From assembly GCF_009765165.1 (NCBI RefSeq), contig NZ_VLNU01000001.1:1240001-1304000 (forward strand): a stretch of 64,000 bases of DNA, given 5' to 3'. Below the pieces are notes generated by a model, which saw nothing but the letters and a program-made list of their open reading frames with translations, was not told where the DNA came from and did no database searches. Position numbers and translations under genes: made by a program. Shown piece by piece: positions 1 through 9,086 of the stretch. The DNA is from Lysobacter panacisoli. Lineage in GTDB: Bacteria; Pseudomonadota; Gammaproteobacteria; Xanthomonadales; Xanthomonadaceae. Numbering within the stretch: the stretch's first letter is position 1; every line of letters starts with the position of its first letter.

Positions 1-170
1 CCATGAAAGCGAAGCGGCGATTATGCGGCAGGCGCGGTGCGGGCCGGAATTCTTCCCGCGGCCGCGCGTCACGGATCGCGCGCGCCGATGCCGTTCCATG
101 ACCTTCGGCGCTGGCCGCGCGGGCCGCGGCGACGCAATGCTGGCGCACCTCCTCCGTGCCGGATCACTCG
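1..170. other. Left-edge intergenic stretch
   Basis: No gene can be supported here. A CAT at positions 2-4 could be the start codon of a minus-strand gene running off the left edge, but only four bases are visible, so this cannot be judged. The DUF885 peptidase gene begins directly after the stretch. Confidence 0.4.
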
Positions 171-1976
171 ATGAAGCCTCTCGTCCTTGCCGTCGCCCTC
201 GCGCTGGCCGCCCCGTTGCCCGCCCTCGCCGCCCACGCGGCCGCCAAGCCCGCCGCCGCCGCGGCGAAGCCCGCGCCGGCATGGGTGGCCACCAGCAACG
301 AGTACGCGCAGATCCTGATCAAGGCCCAGGCCGAGTTCGCGCCGGAGCAAATGTCCTTCCTCGGCGTGCCCGGCTACGACGAGCGCATCGCCGACTTCAA
401 GCCCGACAACAGCAAGCGATTCCGCGACGCCACCGCGAAGGCCAAGGCCGGACTGCAGGCCAAACTCGCCACAGAACGCGACCCGAACGTGCGCCAGGAC
501 CTGGAGATCATGATCCAGGCCGCCGACGACAGCATCGAGACCAGCGCGCTCAACGAGCGCCTGACCCTGCCGTGGAACGACGTGCCGCAGGTCATCTTCA
601 CCGGTCTGCGCGCGCTGCTGTCCGACCAGACGCCGCCGGAGCGCCGCGCATATGCGCTGGAACGCCTGAAGAACTACGTCGGCCAAGGCAAGGAAACCAC
701 GCCGATCACCGAGCTGGCGATGGCCCGCTACACCGAACGCGCGAAGGACGGCGCGCTGCTGCGTCCGACCAGGCTGGAGGTCGAACAGGCGCTGGGCAAC
801 ATCGACACCTACGGCGCAGGCATCCGCAAGCTGTTCGCGCAGCACAAGGTGGCCGGTGCCGACGCCGCGCTGGCGGCGCTGGACGCGCAGCTGAAGGCGT
901 ACGGCCAGTGGGCGCGCACCACGGTCCTGCCGGAAGCGCGCACCGACACGAAGCTGCCGCCGGAGCTGTACGCCAACCAGCTCAAGCAGTTCGGCATCGA
1001 CATCGATCCGGCGCTGCTGGTGCGCCGTGCGCAGGTCGAGTTCATGGAGACGCGCGCGGCGATGGCGCAGCTCGCTCCGCTGGTGGCGAAGGACAAGGGC
1101 CTGAAGGTCGCCGATCCGCACGATTACGTGGCCGTGATCCGCGCGCTCAAGCAGGACAACATGCCCAACGACCAGCTCGAGTCGCGCTACCGCACGGTGA
1201 TCGACGCGATCGATCCGATCATCCGCAAGGAGCGCATCGTCGACGTGCCGAACCGCCCGATGGTGATGCGCCTGGGTACCGAAGCGGAGTCCGCCGCGCA
1301 GTCCGCGCCGCACTTCCTGCCGGCGCCGTTGGTCGGCAACACGGGCCAGCAGGGCCAGTTCGTGCTGCCGGTGTCAGTGCCGACCGCCGACGGCAAGGCG
1401 CTGCAGTACGACGACTTCAACTTCGACGCGGTGCGCTGGACGCTGTCCGCGCATGAAGGCCGTCCGGGCCACGAACTGCAGTTCACCGCGATGGTCGAGC
1501 GCGGCGTCTCGCTGGCGCGCACGATGTTCGCGTTCAACTCGGTCAACGTCGAAGGCTGGGCGCTGTACGCCGAAGCCGAGATGGTTCCGTACGAGCCGCT
1601 CGACGGCCAGCTGATCGCGCTGCAGTTCCGCCTGATGCGCGCCGCACGCGCGATGCTCGACCCGATGCTCAACCTGGGCCAGATCGATCGCGAGGCGGCC
1701 GGCCGCATCCTGCGCGACAAAGTCGGCCTGTCGGAGGCGATGACCAAGCAGGAGCTGGACCGCTATACGTTCAACGCCCCGGGCCAGGCCGGCAGCTACT
1801 TCTACGGCTACACCCGCATCCTCGAGCTGCGCATGGAGACGGAAGTCGCGCTGGGCGAGAAGTTCGACCGCCTCGCGTTCAACAACTTCCTGCTCGACCA
1901 GGGCCTGCTGCCGCCGGACCAGCTGGCCAAGGCCGTGCGCGAGACCTTCGTGCCGGCGCAGCGCAGCCGCAAGTAA
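171..1976 (+). CDS. Secreted DUF885-family peptidase
   Basis: A 601-residue exported protein of the DUF885 family, whose members are predicted zinc metallopeptidases. The ATG chosen gives a clean signal peptide (MKPLVLAVALALAAPLPALA). A GTG five codons earlier is also in frame but would bury the signal. The diagnostic HExxxPGHELQ motif is at about residues 428-436, followed by an EGWALYAE motif that fits a third metal ligand. Its substrate is unknown; periplasmic peptide turnover is an inference from the family. A second member with the same motifs lies at 51013-52767. It is followed by a perfect GC-rich palindrome and then the pigment locus, so it is probably transcribed alone. Confidence 0.88.
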   Translation: MKPLVLAVALALAAPLPALAAHAAAKPAAAAAKPAPAWVATSNEYAQILIKAQAEFAPEQMSFLGVPGYDERIADFKPDNSKRFRDATAKAKAGLQAKLATERDPNVRQDLEIMIQAADDSIETSALNERLTLPWNDVPQVIFTGLRALLSDQTPPERRAYALERLKNYVGQGKETTPITELAMARYTERAKDGALLRPTRLEVEQALGNIDTYGAGIRKLFAQHKVAGADAALAALDAQLKAYGQWARTTVLPEARTDTKLPPELYANQLKQFGIDIDPALLVRRAQVEFMETRAAMAQLAPLVAKDKGLKVADPHDYVAVIRALKQDNMPNDQLESRYRTVIDAIDPIIRKERIVDVPNRPMVMRLGTEAESAAQSAPHFLPAPLVGNTGQQGQFVLPVSVPTADGKALQYDDFNFDAVRWTLSAHEGRPGHELQFTAMVERGVSLARTMFAFNSVNVEGWALYAEAEMVPYEPLDGQLIALQFRLMRAARAMLDPMLNLGQIDREAAGRILRDKVGLSEAMTKQELDRYTFNAPGQAGSYFYGYTRILELRMETEVALGEKFDRLAFNNFLLDQGLLPPDQLAKAVRETFVPAQRSRK

Positions 1977-1986
1977 GCGCACCACG

Positions 1987-2010
1987 GCCCTCTCCCGCGC
2001 GGGAGAGGGC
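1987..2010. repeat. CCCTCTCCC palindrome
   Basis: A perfect 24-bp palindrome (GCCCTCTCCCGCGCGGGAGAGGGC) ten bases after the peptidase stop codon. It could form a 12-bp hairpin but has no T-run, so it is more a repeat or 3'-end stabiliser than a classical terminator. Relatives sit at 14607-14626 and 16926-16980. Confidence 0.6.
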
Positions 2011-2116
2011 TCCGCGGCGGCCCGCGCCCCTTCACCCCGCTCCGACACTTCCGGCCCCGGCCTGAACGATCCGGCCCGGGTTCCCGCACGGGAACCGGGG
2101 ATCGGTAGGCGCTGGC

Positions 2117-2122
2117 TATACT
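2117..2122 (+). promoter_or_regulatory. Candidate -10 box of the ketosynthase operon
   Basis: TATACT lies 29 bases before the GTG start of the ketosynthase and is the only AT-rich hexamer in the gap. No convincing -35 box is seen 17 bases upstream, so this is a weak call. Confidence 0.35.
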
Positions 2123-2150
2123 TTCGCCGTTCGTCGAAAGAGAGTCCTGC

Positions 2151-3365
2151 GTGCCGTCCACGCTCAGTCCGTCCACTGTCGCGCCGATGGCGCCCCTCGC
2201 GATCCGTGCCAGCACCGCCACCAGCGCGGTCGGTGCCGGCCGCGACGCGCTCGCCGCGGCCCTTCGCGAATCCCGCAGCGGCCTGCGCCGCAACGACTTC
2301 GGCCGCGATCCGCTCGACTGCTGGATCGGCCGCGTCGACGGCCTCGAAGACGTGGTCCTGCCCGAATCGCTGCAGCCGTGGGATTCGCGCAATCACCGTC
2401 TGGCGTGGCTCGCACTGGGCCAGGACGGCCTGCGCACGGCCATCGACGACGTGGTCGAACGCTTCGGCGCGGACCGCGTCGCGGTGGTGGTCGGCACGTC
2501 GACGTCCAGTATCGGCAGCACCGAGGACGCCTACGCGAGCCTCGAAGACGGCGCGTTCCCGGATACGCACGCGCGCCAGCTCGTACACACGCCGCATTCG
2601 ATCGGTGAGTTCGTGCAGTTGGCCACCGGCCTGCGCGGGCCCTGCATCACCGTCGCCACCGCGTGCTCTTCGAGCGCGAAGGTGTTCGCGCAGGCCGCGC
2701 GCCTGATCGCGGCGGGCCTCGCCGATGCGGCGCTGGTCGGCGGCGTCGACACGCTGTGCGGCAGCGTGCTGTTCGGCTTCAACTCGCTGCAGCTGGTCGC
2801 AAGCGAGCCGTGCCGCCCGTTCGACGCGGACCGAACCGGGCTCTCGCTCGGCGAGGCCGGCGGCTTCGCGCTGATCGAGCGCGCGCAGCCCGGCGATCGC
2901 GGCCTGCAGTTGCGCGGCTACGGCGAATCCAGCGATGCGCACCACATGTCCTCGCCGCATCCGGAAGGACTCGGCGCGCGCCTGGCGATGCGCGATGCGC
3001 TCGCGCGTGCCGGCATCGACGCGGCGGACGTGGGCTACCTCAACCTGCACGGCACCGCGACGCCGGCCAACGATTCGATCGAAGCCGCGGCGGTGGCTTC
3101 ACTATTTCCGGACACGCTGCACGCCAGTTCCACCAAGGGTTGGACCGGCCACACGCTGGGCGCGGCGGGCATCGTGGAATCGGTGATCGCGCTGATCGCG
3201 CTCGAACGCGGCGAACTGCCCGGCACGCTCAACAGCGCCACGCCCGATCCGGCCTGCGGTCCGCAGATCCGTTTCGCGCCGCAGCGCAGCGACATCCGTT
3301 ACGCGATGAACAACTCCTTCGGTTTCGGCGGCAACAACTGCTCGCTGGTGTTCGGTCTGGCATGA
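2151..3365 (+). CDS. Beta-ketoacyl-ACP synthase of the aryl-polyene pigment locus
   Basis: A 404-residue condensing enzyme of the FabF/KAS II type, expected to extend the polyene chain on the ACP. The triad is complete: Cys172 in TACSSS, His300 in NLHGTAT and His334 in TGHTLGAAG, plus the C-terminal NNSFGFGGNN loop. The GTG start is preceded by a weak AGAG ribosome-binding site. The gene overlaps the next, ketosynthase-like gene by four bases (ATGA), so the two are probably coupled and work as a KS/chain-length pair, as in type II polyketide systems such as ApeO/ApeC or xanthomonadin. Cytoplasmic. The family is certain; the pathway role is inferred from the locus. Confidence 0.92.
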   Translation: MPSTLSPSTVAPMAPLAIRASTATSAVGAGRDALAAALRESRSGLRRNDFGRDPLDCWIGRVDGLEDVVLPESLQPWDSRNHRLAWLALGQDGLRTAIDDVVERFGADRVAVVVGTSTSSIGSTEDAYASLEDGAFPDTHARQLVHTPHSIGEFVQLATGLRGPCITVATACSSSAKVFAQAARLIAAGLADAALVGGVDTLCGSVLFGFNSLQLVASEPCRPFDADRTGLSLGEAGGFALIERAQPGDRGLQLRGYGESSDAHHMSSPHPEGLGARLAMRDALARAGIDAADVGYLNLHGTATPANDSIEAAAVASLFPDTLHASSTKGWTGHTLGAAGIVESVIALIALERGELPGTLNSATPDPACGPQIRFAPQRSDIRYAMNNSFGFGGNNCSLVFGLA

Positions 3366-4144
3366 ACGCATTGCAGGCGCGGATCGAGGGGATCGGTTTC
3401 TGGACGCGCGGCCTGCCCGGGTGGGCGGCGGCGCGCGATTACGCGCTCGCCGGCACCGCGCCGGGCGATGCGCCCGCGCGGCCTTCGCCGCAGTTGCTGC
3501 CCGCCAACGAGCGCCGGCGCGCACCGGAAACGGTCGCGGTCGCGCTCGACGTCGCCCTGGCTGCGTGCCACGACGCGGGACGCGATCCGGCCTCGCTGCC
3601 GTCGGTGTTCGCCTCGACGCATGGCGACCTGGCGATCACCGACTACATGTGCGCCACGCTGGCGCAGGAACCGCGCGCGCTGTCGCCGACGCGCTTCCAC
3701 AATTCCGTGCACAACGCCGCGGCCGGCTACTGGACCATCGGCACCGGCGCGATGCAGCCCGCCAGCGCGATCAGCGCGCACCTGGCGAGCTTCGCGCAGG
3801 GATTGATCGATGCGCTCGCGCAGCTCGCCGACGGCGCCGAGGCCGTGCTGCTGGTCGCCTACGACGGCCCGGCGGTGGGTCCGCTGGCGCAGGTCGCGCC
3901 GAGCGACGGCCTGCTCGGCGGAGCGCTGGTGCTCGCGCGCGACGGCACCGGCCCGCGCCTGCACGCACGCATCGTGCCGCGCGAAGATCCCTCCGACGCG
4001 CCCGGCCCGCTCGCACGCTGGTCCGCCAGCAACGCGATGGCGCCGATGCTGCCGCTGTTCGATGCGCTCGCACGCGGCGAAGGTCGTGCGGTGCTGCCCG
4101 CCGGCCCCTTGCACGCGCTCATCGTGGAGGTGACCCGTGACTGA
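3362..4144 (+). CDS. Half-length ketosynthase-like (chain-length-factor type) protein
   Basis: A 260-residue protein resembling only the N-terminal half of a beta-ketoacyl synthase (Ketoacyl-synt_2 type), as encoded next to the true KS in aryl-polyene loci (ApeC-like). The recognisable core is FHNSVHNAAAGYW at about residues 116-128. There is no TACSSS nucleophile, so it is unlikely to condense by itself and probably partners the upstream KS. It overlaps that gene by four bases and the downstream glycosyltransferase by eight, giving a tightly coupled three-gene unit. Its short length is typical of the family, not evidence of truncation. Confidence 0.82.
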   Translation: MNALQARIEGIGFWTRGLPGWAAARDYALAGTAPGDAPARPSPQLLPANERRRAPETVAVALDVALAACHDAGRDPASLPSVFASTHGDLAITDYMCATLAQEPRALSPTRFHNSVHNAAAGYWTIGTGAMQPASAISAHLASFAQGLIDALAQLADGAEAVLLVAYDGPAVGPLAQVAPSDGLLGGALVLARDGTGPRLHARIVPREDPSDAPGPLARWSASNAMAPMLPLFDALARGEGRAVLPAGPLHALIVEVTRD

Positions 4145-4979
4145 GACCCTGCGCGCCACGCGACCGCTCACCCGCGACGAGCTCGTGGTGGTGATCCCCG
4201 CACTCAACGAATCGCTGCGCATCCGCGACGTAGTGACCGGCGCGCTGGCCGAATGCCCGAACGTGGTGCTGGTCGACGACGGTTCCGACGACGGCACCGC
4301 CGAGTGCATCGCCGACCTGCCGGTCACGGTGCTGCGCCACGAACGGCGCATGGGCAAGGGCGCGAGCCTGCGCGACGGTTTCGCCGAAGCGCTGCGCATG
4401 GGCGCGCGCGCGATCGTCAGCATGGACGGCGACGGCCAGCACCTGCCGGCCGACATCCCGCGCCTGCTCGCCGCGGCCAACCGTCATCCCGACCACATCG
4501 TCATCGGCGCACGCCTGCGCCGGCGTTCGCAGCAACCGCTGTACCGACGGCTGGCCAATGAATTCGCCGACTGGGGCATTGCCTGGGGCACCGGCTATCA
4601 GCTCGCCGACAGCCAGAGCGGGCAACGCCTGTATCCGGCGGCGGTCGCGGCGCTGCAGGACGTGCCAGGCGAGGACTTCGTGTTCGAGGCGCAGATCCTG
4701 ATCTCGGCCGCGCAGCAGCTGGGCACGCGCTGCGTATCGGTGCCGATCGAGTCGCGCTACAAGAGCGTGCACGAGGACGAATCCTTCCGTCCCAGCCATT
4801 TCAAGCCGCTGCGCGACTTCTCGCGCATCACCAGCCACGTGGTGTTCGGCGTACTGCGTCGCGGCGGCGTGCCGGAGATGTTCCGGCGCATCCGCGCCAA
4901 CCCGACGCTCATCGACGACCCCAGCGGCGAGTTCGCACCGCCGCCGATGGTCGAGCCGCGCGCCTCGCGGATCAGTTGA
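4137..4979 (+). CDS. Family 2 glycosyltransferase of the pigment locus
   Basis: A 280-residue GT-A glycosyltransferase. It shows the family 2 start VVIPALNES (residues 18-26), the nucleotide-binding VDDGSDDGT, and the metal-binding DGDGQH. There are no clear membrane helices, so it is probably cytoplasmic or peripheral. Third gene of the plus-strand unit, overlapping the KS-like gene by eight bases with a GTG start. It may transfer a sugar or head group to the polyene or its lipid anchor, as GT2 genes are common in aryl-polyene and xanthomonadin clusters, but the acceptor cannot be read from sequence. Its last eight bases overlap the convergent lipoprotein gene. Confidence 0.85.
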   Translation: MTETLRATRPLTRDELVVVIPALNESLRIRDVVTGALAECPNVVLVDDGSDDGTAECIADLPVTVLRHERRMGKGASLRDGFAEALRMGARAIVSMDGDGQHLPADIPRLLAAANRHPDHIVIGARLRRRSQQPLYRRLANEFADWGIAWGTGYQLADSQSGQRLYPAAVAALQDVPGEDFVFEAQILISAAQQLGTRCVSVPIESRYKSVHEDESFRPSHFKPLRDFSRITSHVVFGVLRRGGVPEMFRRIRANPTLIDDPSGEFAPPPMVEPRASRIS

Positions 4980-5490
4980 CCGGCTTGGGCGGCGCAGGTT
5001 GCGGTTGCGGCGGCATCGTCGACGCCGGCGGTAGCGGCATCGGCGGAGGATTGGTCACGTAGATCGCCACGCCGTGCGCGTACTTCTTGGTCGGGGTGAT
5101 GTTCACGCCGATCCCGCCGGAGCTGAAGCTGCCGCCGCGGTAGCCACCGTAGCTGCCGCCACCCGCGCCCACGCCGATGCTGCTGCCGCCGTAGCTGTCC
5201 TCGGTGCCGACGAACAGCACGCCGTTGGCGCCGAGCTTGGCCGCCTCCATGCGCAGGTTGTTGAGCACGTTGTCGAGCTTGTTCTGCTCGCCGTAGGTGA
5301 AGCTGCCGCTCGCCGTTTGCAGGCGTGCGATTTCCTCGTATCCGCCCGGAGGCGCCGAGTAGTAGATGCGTACCTGGGCCGGATCGATCGGCGCGCGCGG
5401 CGTGCCGGTGACGAGCTGGGATGTCGAGGAACAGCCGGCCAGGACGGCCAAGGCCGATGCCAGGAGGAAGAGCGGGACGATGCGGCGCAT
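4972..5490 (-). CDS. Small glycine-rich lipoprotein
   Basis: A 172-residue predicted lipoprotein. Its signal ends in the lipobox LAVLAGC, making Cys20 the lipidated residue. The middle (VRIYYSAPPGG to LGANGVLFVG) resembles DUF4156-type envelope lipoproteins, where a conserved LGANGV turn is usual. Residues 99-130 are a Gly/Ser/Tyr-rich stretch and the C-terminus is a Pro/Gln-rich tail. It lies 77 bp downstream of the FabG-type reductase on the same strand, so it may be the last gene of the pigment operon or an unrelated neighbour. It overlaps the glycosyltransferase gene tail-to-tail by eight bases. Function unknown. Confidence 0.75.
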   Translation of the reverse strand: MRRIVPLFLLASALAVLAGCSSTSQLVTGTPRAPIDPAQVRIYYSAPPGGYEEIARLQTASGSFTYGEQNKLDNVLNNLRMEAAKLGANGVLFVGTEDSYGGSSIGVGAGGGSYGGYRGGSFSSGGIGVNITPTKKYAHGVAIYVTNPPPMPLPPASTMPPQPQPAPPKPVN

Positions 5491-5567
5491 GGCGGCACTT
5501 CCGGTGGGAGTCGCCGGCATCGTACGCCAGCGCGGGTCGAGCGGAAGCGAACGGCGTCGCCGACCGT

Positions 5568-6302
5568 TCAGCTCATGCCGCCGTCGATCCCGATGACCTG
5601 CCCGTTGATGTAGCCGGCGGCGTCCGAGCACAGGAATCCGATCAGCGCGGCGACCTCGTCCGGCCGGCCGGCGCGACCGGCGGGAACCAGCTGTTTGATC
5701 GCCTCGGTCGGGAACGCTGCGTCGGCCATGCGACCCTCGACCACGCCCGGCGCTACCACGTTGCAGGTGATGCCACGGCTGCCCATCTCGCGCGCCAGCG
5801 ACTTTGTCGCGCCATGCAGCGCGGCCTTGGCCGCCGCGTAGTTGGCCTGGCCGCGGTTGCCCAGCACCGCCGCCACCGACGACACACTGACCACGCGACC
5901 CCAGCGCGTGCGCGCCATCGGCAGCAGCAGCGGCTGGGTGACGTGGAAGAAGCCGTGCAGCGACACGTCGATGACGCGCTTCCATTTCGTCTCGCTCATG
6001 CCGGCCATCGGGCCGTCGTCGTGGATGCCCGCGTTGTTGACCACGATCTGCACCGCCCCACCCTGCAGCAGGTCGGCGATGGCGGCCTGCGCCGCCGCGC
6101 CGTCCGCCACGTCGAACGCGACCGCGCTGGCGCGGCCACCGTCGGCCTGGATCTGCGCGACGACCTCCTGCGCACGTTCCAGGCGCTGGTTGGCGTGCAC
6201 GATCACCTCGACGCCGTCGGCCGCGAGGCGACGGCTGATCGCGCTGCCGATGTCGCCGCTGCCGCCGGTGACCAGTGCGCGTCGGATGGCGGTGCTGCTC
6301 AT
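5568..6302 (-). CDS. 3-oxoacyl-ACP reductase (FabG-type SDR) of the pigment locus
   Basis: A 244-residue short-chain dehydrogenase of the FabG/ApeQ type, which reduces beta-ketoacyl-ACP with NADPH during polyene extension. The TGGSGDIG nucleotide motif is at residues 12-19, followed by NNAG, the catalytic SVSSVAA serine, and YAAAK with Tyr and Lys. The ending GQVIGIDGGMS is typical of FabG. It overlaps the upstream dehydratase by four bases (ATGA), so reductase and dehydratase are translated together, fitting consecutive steps. Cytoplasmic. Confidence 0.92.
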   Translation of the reverse strand: MSSTAIRRALVTGGSGDIGSAISRRLAADGVEVIVHANQRLERAQEVVAQIQADGGRASAVAFDVADGAAAQAAIADLLQGGAVQIVVNNAGIHDDGPMAGMSETKWKRVIDVSLHGFFHVTQPLLLPMARTRWGRVVSVSSVAAVLGNRGQANYAAAKAALHGATKSLAREMGSRGITCNVVAPGVVEGRMADAAFPTEAIKQLVPAGRAGRPDEVAALIGFLCSDAAGYINGQVIGIDGGMS

Positions 6303-6745
6303 GCGGATTCCTCTCCCGGTAGCGAATGCAGCACGGCGGCGCGGCCGTGGGCGAGGACGCGTCCCTCGCAGGTGATGCTGAAACGGTACTGGCTGCCGGC
6401 GTCGCCGGCGAGCAGCCGGTGGGCCTCCACTTCCAGAGCGTCCGACAGGTCGTCGATGCGCGCGACGGCGATTTCCACCGCGCGCAGCGCCACCAGCATG
6501 CCCGGTTTCATGGCCTCGCCCGCATCGCGCGCGAGCAGCCCGCCGTGCACGGCCATCGCCTGCGCGCCGTACTCGCACAGGTGCACGCCGTGCAGGCGGT
6601 CGCGATGACGCAGCGGATGCGCCGGATCTCGGTGGTTGTGCGCACGCAGGCGGATCGTGTCCGCGTCCCAGTCGACGACCTCGTCCCACAGGCACATCGC
6701 GCCCGCGTGCGGGACCAGCGACAGGATCGCATCACGCGACAGCAT
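6299..6745 (-). CDS. Hot-dog 3-hydroxyacyl-ACP dehydratase (ApeP-like)
   Basis: A 148-residue single hot-dog protein of the type found in aryl-polyene loci (ApeP, 3-hydroxylacyl-ACP dehydratase). It begins VPHAGAMCLWDEV, where the PHAGxM pattern carries the family histidine, and continues with CEYGAQAMAVHGGL, the long central helix. It would remove water from the 3-hydroxyacyl chain to build conjugated double bonds. It overlaps the MMPL exporter by 14 bp upstream and the reductase by four bp downstream. The locus has a second, shorter dehydratase at 10646-10942, matching the ApeI/ApeP pairing known in these systems. Confidence 0.85.
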   Translation of the reverse strand: MLSRDAILSLVPHAGAMCLWDEVVDWDADTIRLRAHNHRDPAHPLRHRDRLHGVHLCEYGAQAMAVHGGLLARDAGEAMKPGMLVALRAVEIAVARIDDLSDALEVEAHRLLAGDAGSQYRFSITCEGRVLAHGRAAVLHSLPGEESA

Positions 6746-9086
6746 CGCGCGGCTCCCTCACCGGCGCGCGCACGATCAGCAGCGCGAGCACGAAATTGAA
6801 CGCAACGCCGAGCGCCACCGTGCCGCCGATCGCGCGTAGCACCGGGATGCTGGACGCGGCGAGCAGCGCGAATACCAGCAGCGTGGTCAGGCTGCACACG
6901 ATCACCGCGTGCAGCGTGCGCAGCTGTTCGGCGCGCTCGTCGCCGGCGTGGTCGAAGAACAGCGCGTAGTCGAGGCCGAGACCCGCGGCGAGGATCAGCG
7001 ACACCAGATGGAACAGGTTCAGCTCCACGCCCAGCGCGCGCAGCACGGCGAGGATCAGCAGCGTGGTCAAGGTCATCGGCGCGAGCACCCGCAGCACGCG
7101 GCGCGGCGAGCGCAGCGCGAACCACACCGCCGCCGCGAGCAGCACCGCCGCCAGCGCCAGCGCCCACAGCACGCGTTCGCGATACTCGGCGACCAGCGAT
7201 TCCGACGCCTGTTTCAGGTCGAGCAGCTGCGCGCCGTGCGCCTGCGCGACACGCGCGACCGCACCGGGATCCTGCAGGCCGCTCAGCGCAACCAGTGCGG
7301 TGGCGTGGCCTTCGCGCGCCAGCAGCAGGCCTTCGATGCTCGCCGCCAGCGGCGTGCCGGCGAGATCGCGCGGAGACAGTGGCGTGGCTTCGCGTGCGCG
7401 CGCCACGTCGGCGAGGAAGTCGTCGAAGGCGTCGTCGTTGAACGCACTGCCCTGCAAGGCCGTTCGCAACGCCGCCTGCAGTTCATCCGGTGCCGGCAGA
7501 TGCGACTGGCGCGCACGCTGCGTGGCGATGCTGGGCAGGTAGCGCGCGGCGAGATCGAAGCCGTCCACGACACCTTCGTCGCGCAGTCGCTGCAAGGCGG
7601 GCAGCAGGCGCTCGGACGCCTGCAGCGCGTGCTCCGAGTCGTCGGCCTGCAATGCGATCACGTAACGCACATCCGGCGCGCCCAGTTCGCTGCGCAGCTG
7701 CGCATCGCGCGCGAGCGCGGCCGGTGGCACCGGGGTGAGTCGCGCCAGGTCGTTCTGCCAGAACGCGCCGGGCGCGAAAACCACGACCGCCAGTGCGAGC
7801 GCGGCGACCACGAGTCCTCCGCTTGCACCCAGTCGCGGCCAGCGCGCGAGGCGCTCCCATGCACGCGCCAGCCAGCGCGAATCGGCCGCATCGCGCGGTG
7901 CGGGATCGATCAGCGCGGGCAACAGGAAGCGCGTCGCCAGCGCCGCCGTCGCAAGACCGACCACGGTGAACACCGCCAGCTGTTGCAGGCCATCGACGCC
8001 GGAAACCAGGAACGTCGCGTAAGCAATACAGGTGGACGCGACACCAGTGCCCAGCGTCGGCCACAGTGCACGCGCACTGGCCCACGGCGACACACCCGCT
8101 CGCTGGTGGCTGAAGAGATGGATCGGATAGTCCTGCACCACGCCGATCAGGGTGAAGCCGAATGCGATGGTGATGCCGTGTACGCCGTCGAAGCACAGCG
8201 CGACCGCGCCGAGTCCGATCAGACCCGCGCTCGCGAGCGGCAGGCCGCCGAGCAGCGGCGCCTTCCAGCTGCGGTACGCGACCCACAGCAGCAACACGAA
8301 CACCAGCGAATCGATCGTGCCGATCAGGCTCGCCTCGCGCGCGGTGCGACCGCCGATCTCGACCGAGAACGCGCCCGGCCCGGTCAGCGTGAGCCGGGAC
8401 TTCGTGTCGCCTTTCACGGCGGCGAACGCGGCATTGATCGCATCCACGGCGGCCTGCTGACCTTCGGGATCGAAGCCCGCCGCGTGCGTCTCCACCGCCA
8501 GCAACGCTTCGCGGCCGGCGCGGTCGAACCACACGCCGTGCAGGCGTTGCGGTGCGTTGGCGGGTTGCCACGCTTCGGCGAGCTTCAGCGTTTCCAGCGT
8601 GGGATCGGACGGCAGCAGCGGTTCGATCATCGCCGCCGCGGGCGAGCCTAGATCCTGCACGCGCGCGTCGAGCTCGGCGCGAAATCGCTCCGCATCGAAA
8701 CGCTGCGTGTCCAGCGTCGGCGACAGCAGGTAGCGATACGGACGCAGGTGCTCGGGAATCGCATCGAGCCCCAGGTCCGCGCCGTTGGCGACGAGCTTGA
8801 ACGGGGTTTCGCCGGTTGCGGGTTTCGCGGTCAACCGCGCCTGCAGCGCCTGCGACTGTACGGCGAGCGTTTCCGCGGATTCGCCCGACAGCGCGAGCAG
8901 CAGCAGGCGCGAGCCCGGACCTTCGCCGAGTTCATCGATCAGCAGCTTCTGCGCCGGCGTCTGCGGCGCGGGCATGAACTTGCGCAGGTCGCCGCTGAGC
9001 TGCACGCGCGGCGCGATGAACGCGGCAAGCAGCGCGAGCGCTGCCAGCCACAGCAATGCGAGGACGAGACGCCGGCTGGCGCTCAT
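6732..9086 (-). CDS. RND/MMPL-family exporter of the pigment locus
   Basis: A 784-residue inner-membrane protein with the RND/MMPL layout: one N-terminal helix, a large periplasmic domain (about residues 30-240), a helix bundle, a second periplasmic domain and a closing bundle. The repeated signature GFTLIGVVQDYPIHLFSHQR near residue 300 and LAAGLGLDYALFFDH near 700 carry the membrane acidic residues expected for proton-driven transport. In aryl-polyene and xanthomonadin loci such a protein is proposed to flip or export the lipid-linked pigment to the outer membrane. It overlaps its neighbours by four and 14 bp, so it is certainly co-transcribed with them. Confidence 0.9.
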   Translation of the reverse strand: MSASRRLVLALLWLAALALLAAFIAPRVQLSGDLRKFMPAPQTPAQKLLIDELGEGPGSRLLLLALSGESAETLAVQSQALQARLTAKPATGETPFKLVANGADLGLDAIPEHLRPYRYLLSPTLDTQRFDAERFRAELDARVQDLGSPAAAMIEPLLPSDPTLETLKLAEAWQPANAPQRLHGVWFDRAGREALLAVETHAAGFDPEGQQAAVDAINAAFAAVKGDTKSRLTLTGPGAFSVEIGGRTAREASLIGTIDSLVFVLLLWVAYRSWKAPLLGGLPLASAGLIGLGAVALCFDGVHGITIAFGFTLIGVVQDYPIHLFSHQRAGVSPWASARALWPTLGTGVASTCIAYATFLVSGVDGLQQLAVFTVVGLATAALATRFLLPALIDPAPRDAADSRWLARAWERLARWPRLGASGGLVVAALALAVVVFAPGAFWQNDLARLTPVPPAALARDAQLRSELGAPDVRYVIALQADDSEHALQASERLLPALQRLRDEGVVDGFDLAARYLPSIATQRARQSHLPAPDELQAALRTALQGSAFNDDAFDDFLADVARAREATPLSPRDLAGTPLAASIEGLLLAREGHATALVALSGLQDPGAVARVAQAHGAQLLDLKQASESLVAEYRERVLWALALAAVLLAAAVWFALRSPRRVLRVLAPMTLTTLLILAVLRALGVELNLFHLVSLILAAGLGLDYALFFDHAGDERAEQLRTLHAVIVCSLTTLLVFALLAASSIPVLRAIGGTVALGVAFNFVLALLIVRAPVREPRDAVA

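Noticed and set aside
4972..5490. Gly-rich stretch in the lipoprotein as a tandem-repeat phase-variable region
   Set aside because: The Gly/Ser/Tyr repeats are imperfect at the base level, with no simple repeat that would slip.
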